Shown one piece after another: positions 1-8,007 of a stretch of 64,000 bases of DNA. The notes beneath the pieces are model-generated. The model had not been told where the DNA came from. It ran no database searches and was given only the letters and a program-made list of their open reading frames with translations. Each line of letters begins with the position of its first letter. Position 1 is the stretch's first letter. The stretch lies in the NCBI GenBank assembly GCA_900546265.1, contig URCA01000004.1, positions 84,228 to 148,227 of the forward strand. Reading direction: 5' to 3'. Source of the DNA: an uncultured Oscillospiraceae bacterium. Its GTDB lineage: Bacteria; Bacillota; Clostridia; Oscillospirales; Acutalibacteraceae. The translations under genes and the position numbers were made by a program.

Positions 1-29
1 CCCACACCCATCCGGCCTTGTTTGCTATT

Positions 30-1019
30 TTAATCCTTACATTGCGGTTCTCCCGCCGAGAGGTAAGCCATCTGTTTGTCAATCCGCTCCCGCAGCTGCC
101 GGACAAAACGCGCGGGTCCCAGGACGCGCACCACCGGGCCAAAGCCCAGCAGGCGAATCAACACCTCCGTCTCGTCGTCCTTCTGGTACCAGAGCTTGAC
201 GAGACAAGCGTTGGTGTCCGCGTCGTACTCGCTTTGTTTTTCAAAGGAGGAGAATTCCACCATAAACCGTTCGATTCCGTTGCGCTCGTCCGTGACCAGA
301 ATTTGTAGCGGCTCGGCGCACCGCCGGCTCCGCCGCCAGGCTTCCACATCCAAAGGGCCGGCATACCGCTCCGGAGACGGTTCGATCTGCGTGATGCGGT
401 TCAGGTTCAGGCTGAAATACCCGCGCAGCCTGCCGTGCCGCACCTTGGCGGCAAACACGCGGAATTTATCGTCCTTGGCGGAATACTCCAGCTGCAGGGG
501 GATATACTGGCCGTTGTTCGGGCGGCCCTTCGGCGGCGTATACGAGATCGACAACGCCGCCCGCTCCCGCATGGCGGCGAGAATGGCCTGGAACCGCCGG
601 CGATAGTCCTCGTCGGCATAGGGATCGCCGTCCAGATACCGGTCAAAGCAGAGAAAATCCTCCTGGCGGTACAGCGGTTCTACGTCCGCCAGTTCTTTGG
701 AAAGATGCTGAAACGAATCGTCGGAGAGAAAAAGGCGGATGCGCGCGTCGGCCAGCAGCGCCTTGAGCCAGGAGGCCTCCAGAAGCGTCAGCGGCAGGGT
801 GGGCGATGTGCGCAGCCGGCTGTCATACCGTCCATCCCGCGCGGTCAGCAGGGGCCAGGCGCCCTCGTCAAGCAGCTTGGGAATCAGCTGGAGTGTGCTC
901 TCGCCGTAGCCGCGCTGCGATACCAGCGCCTCGATCTGTCTGCGATCCAGGGGCGCGGCCCGCAACACGGCGGCCACCACCTCGTAGTAACAGCCATATA
1001 CCTCGGAAAACAGCTCCAT
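30..1019 (-). CDS. WYL-domain transcriptional regulator (second gene of pair)
   Basis: Predicted WYL-domain regulator of 329 residues, probably cytoplasmic. The N-terminal ~130 residues are helical and resemble the winged-helix part of this family. The ~140-320 part matches a WYL module: a strand-rich segment around residues 145-215 (ALSISYTPP, LQLEYSAKDDKFRVFA) followed by the C-terminal extension. WYL domains are known to sense ligands, including nucleic acids, and often control defence or nucleic-acid-repair genes. The start ATG overlaps the TAA stop of the upstream WYL gene by one base, so the two are probably translationally coupled and may work as a pair. The gene points away from the Ro60-like/rtcB genes across a shared intergenic region, so control of that operon is the natural inference. 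The ligand is unknown. Confidence 0.8.
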   Translation of the reverse strand: MELFSEVYGCYYEVVAAVLRAAPLDRRQIEALVSQRGYGESTLQLIPKLLDEGAWPLLTARDGRYDSRLRTSPTLPLTLLEASWLKALLADARIRLFLSDDSFQHLSKELADVEPLYRQEDFLCFDRYLDGDPYADEDYRRRFQAILAAMRERAALSISYTPPKGRPNNGQYIPLQLEYSAKDDKFRVFAAKVRHGRLRGYFSLNLNRITQIEPSPERYAGPLDVEAWRRSRRCAEPLQILVTDERNGIERFMVEFSSFEKQSEYDADTNACLVKLWYQKDDETEVLIRLLGFGPVVRVLGPARFVRQLRERIDKQMAYLSAGEPQCKD

Positions 1020-2251
1020 TAGCCCTCACCCCCGTACATCTCTGCCAGCCGCCGGATATCGTCATGAAACCGCTGGATCGCCTCCTGACCGTCGCCCTCG
1101 AGCGCGACGATCCGCCCGATAAAGGTTTTGACCCAGTTCATCATCTCTCCCGTGTCGGAAACCTGCGTGGTATAGCGCCAACGGCCCGGGGCGATCGGTT
1201 CCACGGTTCCGCCCCGCCCCTCCCGCCGCAGGCGCTGAAGAATATACGGCTCCCGTTCCTCGTCCACGGCCAGAATCATGGAAAACCGCTGCCGCCGGCT
1301 GCGGCCCGGAATGGCCGCTCCCCAGGATCCGGCGAGGAGCGGCTCGGCCAGCGTTTTGCAGGCCGCGTCCCCTTCCTCTCCCGGCAGAGGCGCCGCTTTC
1401 TTGATGTAATCCAGCCGAAAAGACGCGAAACGGCGCGCGTCCAGCCGCCGCGCCGCTAAATAGCGCCGCCCGGTCTGGACGCTGACCAGGATTTTGAGGG
1501 GGATCACCGTGCAGACGGTCTCCGCGCTGTTTCGGCCGCTGACGTTGGTAATTGTTAGCCGTTCGCCCCGCCGCATGGCCTGAAGGGCCGTGAGCAGAAT
1601 CTGATCCTCAAGGGTATGGGCGATAAAATGATGCTTGAAGCGGAACGTGAGGTTTTCGCTTGGAAGGCGGCCCGCCAGGTACGCGCCGACGACGGCCAGC
1701 GGCGCGGTTTCTCCGAAAAAGGCCAGCAGTTCCGGCAGATTGGTTTGGTCGGGAAACAGGGTTTCCAGCGAACGGGACGCGCGTGTATAGCACAGCCTGC
1801 GGCCCTGCTTCTCCGTATGTAAAATTCCCAGCTGAGCATATTCCTTTAGCTTCCGGCGGACGGTGAGGGGCTCAAAAACCTGATCGTATGCCTCGAGCAG
1901 CTCGTCGGTGATCGCTTCCGCGTGCCGGGGCCGGCCGTCCGCCAGGAGATCGAGCAGAAAAAAGTGCAGGAGGATGTCGTTATCGGTGAAGCTTTTGGAT
2001 TGCCAGGCCCGGTATAGGGGATTGCGGGACAGAGTCCCGGCGTCCAGGGATAAAAAGAGCGCTTTGCCGCCGGCGCGATATTCCCAGCGCAGGCTGTCGC
2101 CCAGCCAGCTTTCGATCCGCCGCCGCTCGTTGTCGTAGGTGCGGCCGCTTTTTCGGTCGAAATCCTCCCGGGTCTTAAAGCCGAAAATCAGAAAATCCCG
2201 CATATAATCGCGCACCAGATCAAAACGCTTGACAAGCTCGCTGTAGGCCAT
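1019..2251 (-). CDS. WYL-domain transcriptional regulator (first gene of pair)
   Basis: WYL-family regulator of 410 residues. I chose the ATG at 2251 because GGAGG lies just upstream of it. The open frame runs on to 2854, but that extension would cross the intergenic region and the divergent gene. The first ~60 residues form a helical DNA-binding region, a winged-helix-like segment follows around 110-160 (LTVRRKLKEYAQLGILHTEK), and the WYL part lies around 210-290 (RRGERLTITN, PLKILVSVQTGRRYLAARR). The C-terminal segment resembles the usual WYL extension. It is the first gene of a two-gene minus-strand operon, divergent from the Ro60-like gene. Paired WYL proteins next to RtcB-type repair genes suggest a sensor for RNA damage or fragments, which is inference. 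Confidence 0.82.
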   Translation of the reverse strand: MAYSELVKRFDLVRDYMRDFLIFGFKTREDFDRKSGRTYDNERRRIESWLGDSLRWEYRAGGKALFLSLDAGTLSRNPLYRAWQSKSFTDNDILLHFFLLDLLADGRPRHAEAITDELLEAYDQVFEPLTVRRKLKEYAQLGILHTEKQGRRLCYTRASRSLETLFPDQTNLPELLAFFGETAPLAVVGAYLAGRLPSENLTFRFKHHFIAHTLEDQILLTALQAMRRGERLTITNVSGRNSAETVCTVIPLKILVSVQTGRRYLAARRLDARRFASFRLDYIKKAAPLPGEEGDAACKTLAEPLLAGSWGAAIPGRSRRQRFSMILAVDEEREPYILQRLRREGRGGTVEPIAPGRWRYTTQVSDTGEMMNWVKTFIGRIVALEGDGQEAIQRFHDDIRRLAEMYGGEG

Positions 2252-2273
2252 GTTCTCGCCTCCTCTGTCCTCA

Positions 2274-2302
2274 AGTTTACGACAAACCCATCTATCTCGC
2301 AA
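2274..2302 (-). promoter_or_regulatory. Sigma-A-like promoter for the WYL pair
   Basis: On the minus strand, TTGCGA (2297-2302) and TAAACT (2274-2279) are separated by 17 bases, about 22 bases upstream of the WYL start at 2251. Each box matches the consensus at 4 of 6 positions. Confidence 0.45.
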
Positions 2303-2349
2303 CTTTTTTGATATGAAAAGTTTTCCAGAGGCGCGTATGATGGAAGCAT

Positions 2350-2443
2350 GAAAGGCGCGCACAGCCATTCTCTTCGATAAGGACGCGGCCTGAGGGCATG
2401 ACCCGCCGCGTGAAGGCCGGCCTGAAAACCGGCACGCGCCTTG
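2350..2443 (+). ncRNA. Candidate structured small RNA, copy 1 (Y-RNA-like)
   Basis: The ends pair as AAGGCGCG (2352-2359) with CGCGCCTT (2435-2442). Two internal hairpins lie inside: ACGCGG/CCGCGT (2383-2388 with 2406-2411) and GCCGG/CCGGC (2416-2420 with 2429-2433). The same architecture recurs 102 bases downstream with compensatory changes in the outer stem, which supports a functional RNA. A TATGAT box at 2336-2341 sits about 9 bases before the element and could be a -10 box, but no well-spaced -35 is present, as might be expected for an activator-dependent promoter. Ro-family proteins bind Y RNAs with long closing stems that are often encoded next to the Ro gene. Calling this a Y RNA is inference from structure and position. 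Confidence 0.5.
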
Positions 2444-2451
2444 AAAGGGTT

Positions 2452-2535
2452 GAAAGGCACAGACAGCCATTTTTAGGTGACGCAGCTGCCGACAGGCGAA
2501 TGCGGCCGGGTCAGATCCGGCGACGTGCCTTGTTT
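2452..2535 (+). ncRNA. Candidate structured small RNA, copy 2 (Y-RNA-like)
   Basis: Second copy of the upstream element. The 5' part aligns with copy 1 (GAAAGGC then ACAGCCATT) and the 3' part shares GGCCGG and GCCTTG. The outer stem is AAGGCAC (2454-2460) with GTGCCTT (2525-2531), so a G-C pair of copy 1 has become an A-T pair. The first internal hairpin is CGCA/TGCG (2481-2484 with 2501-2504) with an inner GCC/GGC. The second is GCCGG/CCGGC (2505-2509 with 2517-2521). A short TTTT follows at 2533-2536, a weak terminator at best. The copy ends 26 bases before the Ro60-like start codon, so it may instead act as a 5' UTR element. Confidence 0.5.
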
Positions 2536-2561
2536 TCCCCATTCGATAGGAGGAAATCGCC

Positions 2562-4025
2562 ATGCTGGATGATTTGAAACAAGAAGCCAATACCACCCGG
2601 ACGGAAAACGGCGCCGCGGCGTATACCACCACCATGAGCGATTGCCTGGATCTGTTTTCCACCATCGGCGCCCTGCGCGCCGCCCCCGCCGCTGAAATCG
2701 AGGGCCGGTTCACCCGCGCCTTTGCGGAAAACCCCGATCTGGCCATGAAAATTGCATTTTTCGCCCGCGATGTGCGGGGCGGCTTGGGGGAGCGCCGGGC
2801 CTTCCGGGTGATTCTGAAAACCCTTGCCGCGCTGTCTCCCGCCTCGGTGGTCAAAAATCTGGACGCGATCCCGGAGTGCGGCCGGTACGACGATTTGCTG
2901 ACCCTGCTGGATACCCCCTGTCAGGACGCGATGCTGGCCTACATACGGACGATGCTGGCCCGCGACCGGGCCGCTTTGGAAACCGGGGAGGGCGAAGTGT
3001 CCCTGCTCGCCAAATGGCTGCCTTCGGTGAACGCCAGCCATCCCGGCACGGTGCGCAGCGCCAAACGGGTGGCGCGGGCGCTGGGCATGAACGACGCGCA
3101 GTACCGCAAAACCCTGTCCGCACTGCGGGCCCGCATCGCGATTCTGGAAAATTCCCTGCGTGAGCGGGCGTATACCTTCGACTATGCCAAGCAGCCCTCC
3201 AAGGCCATGTTCCGATACCGCAAGGCATTCCTGCGCAACGACGGCCCCCGCTATCGGGCGTATCTGGCCCAGGTGGCCGCCGGCAAAGCCGCGCTGCATA
3301 CCAGCACGCTCTATCCTTACGAGCTGGTGGCCCCGCTGCTGGACGGCGTTCCCTCCGAGGGCGAGCGGCGCGCGTTGGACGCCGCTTGGAAGGCCCTGCC
3401 CGACTATACCGGCGGCGAGGACGCCCTGGTGGTGGTGGACGGCTCCGGCTCTATGTATTGGAGCGCCGCGCAGCCCCGGCCCGCTGCGGTGGCCCTGTCT
3501 CTGGGCCTCTATTTCGCCCAGCGCAACCAAGGGGCGTTCCGGGGGCACTTCGTCACCTTTTCCGGCCGGCCCCGGCTGATAGAGGTGAAGGGGCGGGATC
3601 TCTGTGAACAGGTGCGTTACTGCGCGGGGTTCAACGAATGCGCCAACACCAACGTGCAAGCGGTGTTTGATCTCCTCCTTCGCACCGCCGTCAAGCACCG
3701 CCTGGCGCAGAAGGAACTGCCCGCCGCGCTGTACTTCATTTCCGATATGGAATTCGATGCCTGCGCGGAAAACGCGGAGACGACCAACTTCCAGTACGCC
3801 CGCCAAGCCTTTGAGGCCAGAGGCTACCGCCTTCCCCGGGTGGTGTTCTGGAACGTGGCCAGCCGGCGGCTCCAGCAGCCTGTCACCAGCAACGAGCAGG
3901 GGGTGGCGCTGGTTTCCGGCTGCACGCCCCGTCTGTTCGAGATGGTGGCGGCAGGCCGCCTGTCTCCCTATGCCTATATGCTGGAGGCGCTGAGCGCGCC
4001 CCGCTACCGCGACATCGTCGCGTAA
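2562..4025 (+). CDS. Ro60/TROVE-like DUF2828 protein with vWA domain
   Basis: Protein of 487 residues resembling DUF2828/TROVE-type Ro60-like proteins. The N-terminal part (about 15-270) is a helical-repeat region with the family's signature around 65-85 (FFARDVRGGLGERRAFRVIL) and 'IPECGRYDDLL'. The C-terminal part (about 285-480) is a von Willebrand A-like domain with an intact metal-binding DxSGS at D293 (VVVDGSGSMYW). Ro60-type proteins are ring-shaped RNA chaperones that bind misfolded RNAs and Y RNAs. AGGAGG at 2548-2553 fixes the ATG. rtcB follows after 26 bases, and candidate Y-RNA-like elements sit just upstream. This arrangement parallels rsr-rtcB RNA-repair operons, with DUF2828 in place of classical Rsr. 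RNA binding is inferred. Confidence 0.8.
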   Translation: MLDDLKQEANTTRTENGAAAYTTTMSDCLDLFSTIGALRAAPAAEIEGRFTRAFAENPDLAMKIAFFARDVRGGLGERRAFRVILKTLAALSPASVVKNLDAIPECGRYDDLLTLLDTPCQDAMLAYIRTMLARDRAALETGEGEVSLLAKWLPSVNASHPGTVRSAKRVARALGMNDAQYRKTLSALRARIAILENSLRERAYTFDYAKQPSKAMFRYRKAFLRNDGPRYRAYLAQVAAGKAALHTSTLYPYELVAPLLDGVPSEGERRALDAAWKALPDYTGGEDALVVVDGSGSMYWSAAQPRPAAVALSLGLYFAQRNQGAFRGHFVTFSGRPRLIEVKGRDLCEQVRYCAGFNECANTNVQAVFDLLLRTAVKHRLAQKELPAALYFISDMEFDACAENAETTNFQYARQAFEARGYRLPRVVFWNVASRRLQQPVTSNEQGVALVSGCTPRLFEMVAAGRLSPYAYMLEALSAPRYRDIVA

Positions 4026-4051
4026 CAATAGAAAACAAAGGAGAGAGAGCC

Positions 4052-5254
4052 ATGCTGGAGATCACCGGCACCCACAACACCGCCAAGGTGTTTATCGATA
4101 CGATTGACGAAACCGCGCGGGAACAGATCCGCACCATGTGCAGCCAGGACTATCTGGCGGATTCCCGCATCCGCATCATGCCCGATACCCATGCGGGCAA
4201 GGGCTGCACCATCGGCACCACTATGACTCTGCATGGCCGGGTGGTGCCCAATATGGTGGGGGTAGATATCGGCTGCGGCATGGAGGTCGCCGTTCTGGAG
4301 GAAAAGCAGCTGGATTTGGAGGCTCTCGATCGCTTGATTTACGCCGCCATTCCCGCCGGGATGGAGGTGCGCGGCCAGCCTCACCCCTATCTGGAGGAGA
4401 TCGATCTCCGCGCGCTGCGCTGCTTCGGGGAAATCAACGAGCACCGCGCCCGTCACTCCATCGGCACGCTCGGCGGCGGCAACCACTTTATCGAGGTGGA
4501 TCGGGATGATGAGGGTGTCCTGTATCTGGTCGTCCACTCGGGCAGCCGCCATCTGGGCACCGAGGTGGCGGAGTGGTACCAGCGGGAGGGCTATCGCGCC
4601 CTCTCCGGCGGCAGCCAGCGCCAGATCGAGGAGCTAATCGCCGCGCTGAAGTCGGCAGGGCGGTCCGAGGAGATCGAGGGCCGGATCCGGGAGATCAAAA
4701 CCCGCCGGCCTGCCGGCGCGGTCGCGCCGGAGCTGGCCTATGTGGAGGGGGCGCTGTTTGACGACTATATCCACGATATGAAGCTGACCCAGCGCTTCGC
4801 CCTTCTCAACCGCAAGGCCATTGTGGATGAAATCGTCCGGGGCCTGGGTCTCACGGTGCGGGAAAACTTTACCACCATTCATAACTACATCGATACCGAC
4901 GCCATGATTCTGCGCAAGGGCGCGGTTTCCGCCTGCCGAGGCGAACGCCTGATCATCCCCATCAATATGCGGGACGGCAGCCTGATTGGCATCGGGAAGG
5001 GCAACGAGGACTGGAACTGCTCCGCCCCTCACGGCGCGGGCCGGCTGATGAGCCGCCACGCCGCGGCGGCCGCCTTTACGGTGGAGGAGTTTCAGCGCGC
5101 CATGGAGGGCGTTTACACCACCTCTGTCGGCCGCGCCACCCTGGACGAATGCCCCATGGCCTATAAAGGGATGGAGGCCATTGTCGACAACATCGGCCCC
5201 ACCGCGTCCATTGAAAAAATCATCCGCCCCATCTACAATTTCAAGGCGGGATAA
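4052..5254 (+). CDS. rtcB: RtcB-type 3'-phosphate RNA ligase
   Basis: RtcB family, 400 residues, close to the usual bacterial length. RtcB joins RNA 2',3'-cyclic phosphate or 3'-phosphate ends to 5'-OH ends using GTP and Mn2+. The metal-binding signature is present: 'MPDTHAGKGCTIGTT' near the N-terminus and the 'VDIGCGM' cysteine at C75. 'CSAPHGAGRLMSR' carries the histidine expected to be guanylylated (H327), and the C-terminal 'VGRATLDECPMAYKGME' block is conserved. The SD is AAAGGAGAGAG before the ATG. The gene is co-directional with the Ro60-like gene (26-base gap) and the nucleotidyltransferase (11-base gap). Together they look like an RNA-damage repair operon. No rtcA (RNA cyclase) gene is in the window, and the nucleotidyltransferase occupies that place. 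Confidence 0.95.
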   Translation: MLEITGTHNTAKVFIDTIDETAREQIRTMCSQDYLADSRIRIMPDTHAGKGCTIGTTMTLHGRVVPNMVGVDIGCGMEVAVLEEKQLDLEALDRLIYAAIPAGMEVRGQPHPYLEEIDLRALRCFGEINEHRARHSIGTLGGGNHFIEVDRDDEGVLYLVVHSGSRHLGTEVAEWYQREGYRALSGGSQRQIEELIAALKSAGRSEEIEGRIREIKTRRPAGAVAPELAYVEGALFDDYIHDMKLTQRFALLNRKAIVDEIVRGLGLTVRENFTTIHNYIDTDAMILRKGAVSACRGERLIIPINMRDGSLIGIGKGNEDWNCSAPHGAGRLMSRHAAAAAFTVEEFQRAMEGVYTTSVGRATLDECPMAYKGMEAIVDNIGPTASIEKIIRPIYNFKAG

Positions 5255-5265
5255 GGGGGAAAATC

Positions 5266-6041
5266 ATGCGGGATCGCATTTTGCATCAGCTGCAGCAGCT
5301 GGAAAAAACAGAAGGCATCACCATTCTGCACGCCGTCGAATCGGGCAGCCGCGCTTGGGGCTTTCCCTCGCCCGACAGCGATTACGATGTGCGTTTCATC
5401 TACGTCCGGTCCTGTGAGGCCTACCTGAGGCTGGAAAAGCGCCGGGATGTGCTGGAGCTTCCCATCGACGAGGAGCTGGATATCAGCGGCTGGGATTTGG
5501 ATAAGGCCCTGCGCCTGCTCCATGGATCCAACCCCACGCTCTTCGAATGGTGCCAGTCGCCCATCGTCTACAAAACCACGCCGCTTTCCTGCCCACGATA
5601 CACGCCTATTTTGCCGATAAATCCGGCCTGTGGCATTATTTGAGCACCGCCGAGGGTAACTATCGGGAATATTTGAAAGGGGAGAGGGTGCGGGTCAAGA
5701 AGTATTTTTACGTCATCCGCCCCCTGCTGGCCTGCCGTTGGATTCTGGAGAACCATACGCCGCCGCCCATGCGCTTTACCGATCTGGCGGATACCCAGCT
5801 CGAGCCGGCGCTGCGTCCGGTCGTGCGGGAGCTGCTGCGGATAAAGATGGCCGCGCCGGAGGTGGAGGAGATGCCCCGGATCGACGCGCTCAACGCCTTT
5901 ATTGAAGACAATCTGCCCCGACTGCGCGCGCGAATCGAAGCGCTGCCGCGGGAAACCCCGCCGGACTGGGCGCCGCTCAACGCGTTGTTTCTGTCGGCAG
6001 TATACTCGGCTGGCAACCCCACCATCAAGGCCCGTTCATAA
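5266..6041 (+). pseudogene. YcgL-type nucleotidyltransferase, frameshifted
   Basis: A predicted nucleotidyltransferase of the MNT/COG3541 type split into two frames. The N-terminal half (from ATG 5266) has the polymerase-beta-like active site GSRAWGFPSPDSDYDVRFIY, with GS and DxD intact. The C-terminal half continues in the -1 frame from about 5585 (FLPTIHAYFADKSGLWHYLS) to the stop at 6041. The total is 776 bases, one short of 259 codons, so a single missing base near the CTTTCCTG stretch at about 5584-5591 would restore a 258-residue protein. The catalytic residues lie before the break. It is the last gene of the Ro60-like/rtcB set and is followed by a strong terminator. It may be a sequencing deletion rather than a true pseudogene. 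Its substrate is unknown; a role in modifying RNA ends is inferred from context. Confidence 0.8.
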
Positions 6042-6044
6042 AAG

Positions 6045-6090
6045 GCACCCCGCGTTTCGCTCACAGGCCGAAACGCGGGGTGCTTTACTC
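6045..6090. terminator. Intrinsic terminator between convergent genes
   Basis: A perfect 15-bp stem, GCACCCCGCGTTTCG (6045-6059) with its complement at 6069-6083, has a 9-base loop and is followed by TTTACTCTTTT on the plus strand. It separates the nucleotidyltransferase from the convergent small gene and could work in both directions. Confidence 0.85.
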
Positions 6091-6327
6091 TTTTATGGCG
6101 GCGTGCCGCTGTTCCAGACAGGCAAGCAGAGCGTCCAGTCCCTCCTGGGTCAACGGAAATTCCTGCGCCTCGCCCGGTTCGGCCTTCTCGAAGCAGATAT
6201 CCGTCGTCCACGTCCACAGGCGCAGCGTCTCTCCCTCCGGCGCGACGCGGAACCGCAGGCCGTCCTTGCTGCCGGTATAGACGTTGTCATTTGTAAAAAA
6301 ATCGAGATGGGTGCATTCGAACATCAC
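6085..6327 (-). CDS. Small hypothetical protein, 80 aa
   Basis: I do not recognise a family. The protein has 80 residues, no signal peptide and no membrane segment. It is acidic and aromatic-rich, with strand-like stretches in the first half (FECTHLDFFTNDN, RFRVAPEGETLRLWTWTTD) and a predicted C-terminal helix (TQEGLDALLACLEQRHAAIKE region). It begins with two consecutive Met codons, either of which could be the start. A GGAAAGG lies about 16 bases upstream. It is monocistronic, with its own good promoter and a terminator immediately after the stop, so it is likely a real expressed gene. The GCGAAATGT motif in its promoter spacer also occurs near the glycan genes. Confidence 0.6.
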   Translation of the reverse strand: MMFECTHLDFFTNDNVYTGSKDGLRFRVAPEGETLRLWTWTTDICFEKAEPGEAQEFPLTQEGLDALLACLEQRHAAIKE

Positions 6328-6357
6328 ATTCAGGCCTTTCCGTTGGTTCTTTTCCTA

Positions 6358-6386
6358 AGTATAGCGAAAAAATGCGAAATGTGCAA
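6358..6386 (-). promoter_or_regulatory. Sigma-A promoter of the 80-aa gene
   Basis: On the minus strand, TTGCAC (6381-6386) and TATACT (6358-6363) are exactly 17 bases apart, about 30 bases upstream of the start codon. The motif GCGAAATGT (6374-6382) overlaps the spacer and -35, where a repressor could act. Confidence 0.6.
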
Positions 6387-6477
6387 GAAGGAATGAACGC
6401 TCCGCCCGTTGGACATACTAGAGCAAAATCGGCAATTGCCCATATCGCGGCAATCCGAATGGGAAGAAGGGGTGTCC

Positions 6478-7989
6478 ATGGATTATCCGTCGATATGGCA
6501 GGAGTATAAAATGCCGCCGCTGCCGCCGGAGGCACTTCCAGAGCGGCTGGAGGGGAAAACCAGCGTGCTGATTATCGGCAGCGGCATGTGCGGCCTGCTG
6601 ACCGCCTGCCGGCTGGTGGAAAAGGGCGTGACCGACATTTGTGTGGTGGACGCGGACGAGCTGTGCGCCGGCGCCACCTCGCATACCACCGCTAAAATTA
6701 CCGCCCAGCACGAGCTGATTTACGACAAGCTGCTGCGGGGACTGGGCCGGGAGAAAGCTTGGCTGTACGCGCATATCCATCAGGATGCGGTGGAGGAATA
6801 CGCCGCTTTGGCCGGCCGTCTCGGCGCCGACTGCGAATTCCATCGCTGTTCCTCCGTGCTGTATGCCGCCCACAGCGATAACCGGCGCAAGCTGGAGCAG
6901 GAGCGGGACGCCTGTCTGCGCCTGGGGCTTCCGGTCGTCATGGAAAAGCAGACAGAGCTGCCCTTCGCCGTGGCGGGCAGTCTGTGGCTGGCGGATCAAG
7001 CCTGCTTCCACCCGCTGAAATTTGTCGGCAGCCTGCTTGTCTGGCTGGCGGAGCAGGGGGTACGCTTTTATCCGCACGCCGAGGCCCTGCACCCTAAGGA
7101 CGGCTGGCGGGACGGGCTGGTGCATACCAGCCGGGGAGAGGTGAAGGCCGATACCGTGGTGGTGACCACCCGGTTCCCCTTCATGGATAAGCCCGGGTTC
7201 TATTTCGCCCGAATCTGGCAGGAGCGTTCCTATGTGCTGGCCCTCAAAAACGTGCCCGCCATGGAGCATATGTATTTGGGTGTGGACGAGCCCGCCTACT
7301 CCTTCCGCCCCTGGAGCCAGGGGATTCTGCTGGGCGGCGGAAGCCACAAAGCGGGTCACGAGGGCAAGCGGCGGCATTTTGAAGAGCTGGAGGCGGCCAG
7401 CGGCGTCTGGTATCCCCATCGGGAGACGGCGGCCCGGTGGTCGGCCCAGGACTGCATGACCCACGACGGGGTGCCGTATATCGGCCGATACCGCCAGGCG
7501 GAAGGGAGCCTTTCCTCCCGGGTGTTCGTGGCCACCGGCTTCAACAAATGGGGGATGAGCGGCAGCATGGTGGCGGCCAACCTGCTCAGCGACGATATTT
7601 TAAACCGGAGTAGCGACGCGGCGGAAGTCTTTTCCCCCTCCCGGTTCAATCCAGGGATGAAAGCCAAAAGCTTCCTGGTGGAGACCACCGATATGCTGGC
7701 CAATTTTATCGGCGGCTATGTGGAACTGGCGGCCGACACCACCGGCTCCCTGCCGCCCGGGGAGGGCCGTATCCTCACCGTGGACGGCAAACGGGTCGGC
7801 GCGTATAAGGACACCGACGGGACGGTGTACACGGTCAATCCCATCTGCAGCCATATGGGCTGCGTGCTGGAATGGAACCGGGACGAGAATTCCTGGGATT
7901 GCCCCTGTCACGGCTCCCGGTACGACTACACCGGCCGGCTGCTCAGCGGCCCGGCCATTCAGCCGCTGGAAACCAACGCGGCCGAATAG
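6478..7989 (+). CDS. FAD-dependent oxidoreductase with C-terminal Rieske domain
   Basis: Protein of 503 residues. An N-terminal DAO-type FAD-binding fold starts near residue 28, with VLIIGSGMCGLLTACRL as the dinucleotide-binding loop and GATSHTTAKITAQH close behind. A C-terminal Rieske [2Fe-2S] domain carries both ligand motifs: CSHMGC and CPCHGS, each with Cys and His. This architecture is common in Firmicutes and Actinobacteria as a soluble redox enzyme; its substrate is generally unknown. I chose ATG 6478 because GAAGAAGGGG precedes it. The open frame has a TTG 69 bases upstream with no ribosome-binding site. No obvious partner gene is adjacent; spoVAC follows 78 bases downstream and probably has its own promoter. 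Confidence 0.85.
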   Translation: MDYPSIWQEYKMPPLPPEALPERLEGKTSVLIIGSGMCGLLTACRLVEKGVTDICVVDADELCAGATSHTTAKITAQHELIYDKLLRGLGREKAWLYAHIHQDAVEEYAALAGRLGADCEFHRCSSVLYAAHSDNRRKLEQERDACLRLGLPVVMEKQTELPFAVAGSLWLADQACFHPLKFVGSLLVWLAEQGVRFYPHAEALHPKDGWRDGLVHTSRGEVKADTVVVTTRFPFMDKPGFYFARIWQERSYVLALKNVPAMEHMYLGVDEPAYSFRPWSQGILLGGGSHKAGHEGKRRHFEELEAASGVWYPHRETAARWSAQDCMTHDGVPYIGRYRQAEGSLSSRVFVATGFNKWGMSGSMVAANLLSDDILNRSSDAAEVFSPSRFNPGMKAKSFLVETTDMLANFIGGYVELAADTTGSLPPGEGRILTVDGKRVGAYKDTDGTVYTVNPICSHMGCVLEWNRDENSWDCPCHGSRYDYTGRLLSGPAIQPLETNAAE

Positions 7990-8007
7990 CGGTTTTCCAA
8001 AGCCGGC

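Noticed and set aside
2511..4028. Long minus-strand open frame (505 codons) opposite the Ro60-like gene
   Set aside because: It is the shadow of a GC-rich gene; no ribosome-binding site, a low-complexity Gly/Ala/His-rich translation and no recognisable family.
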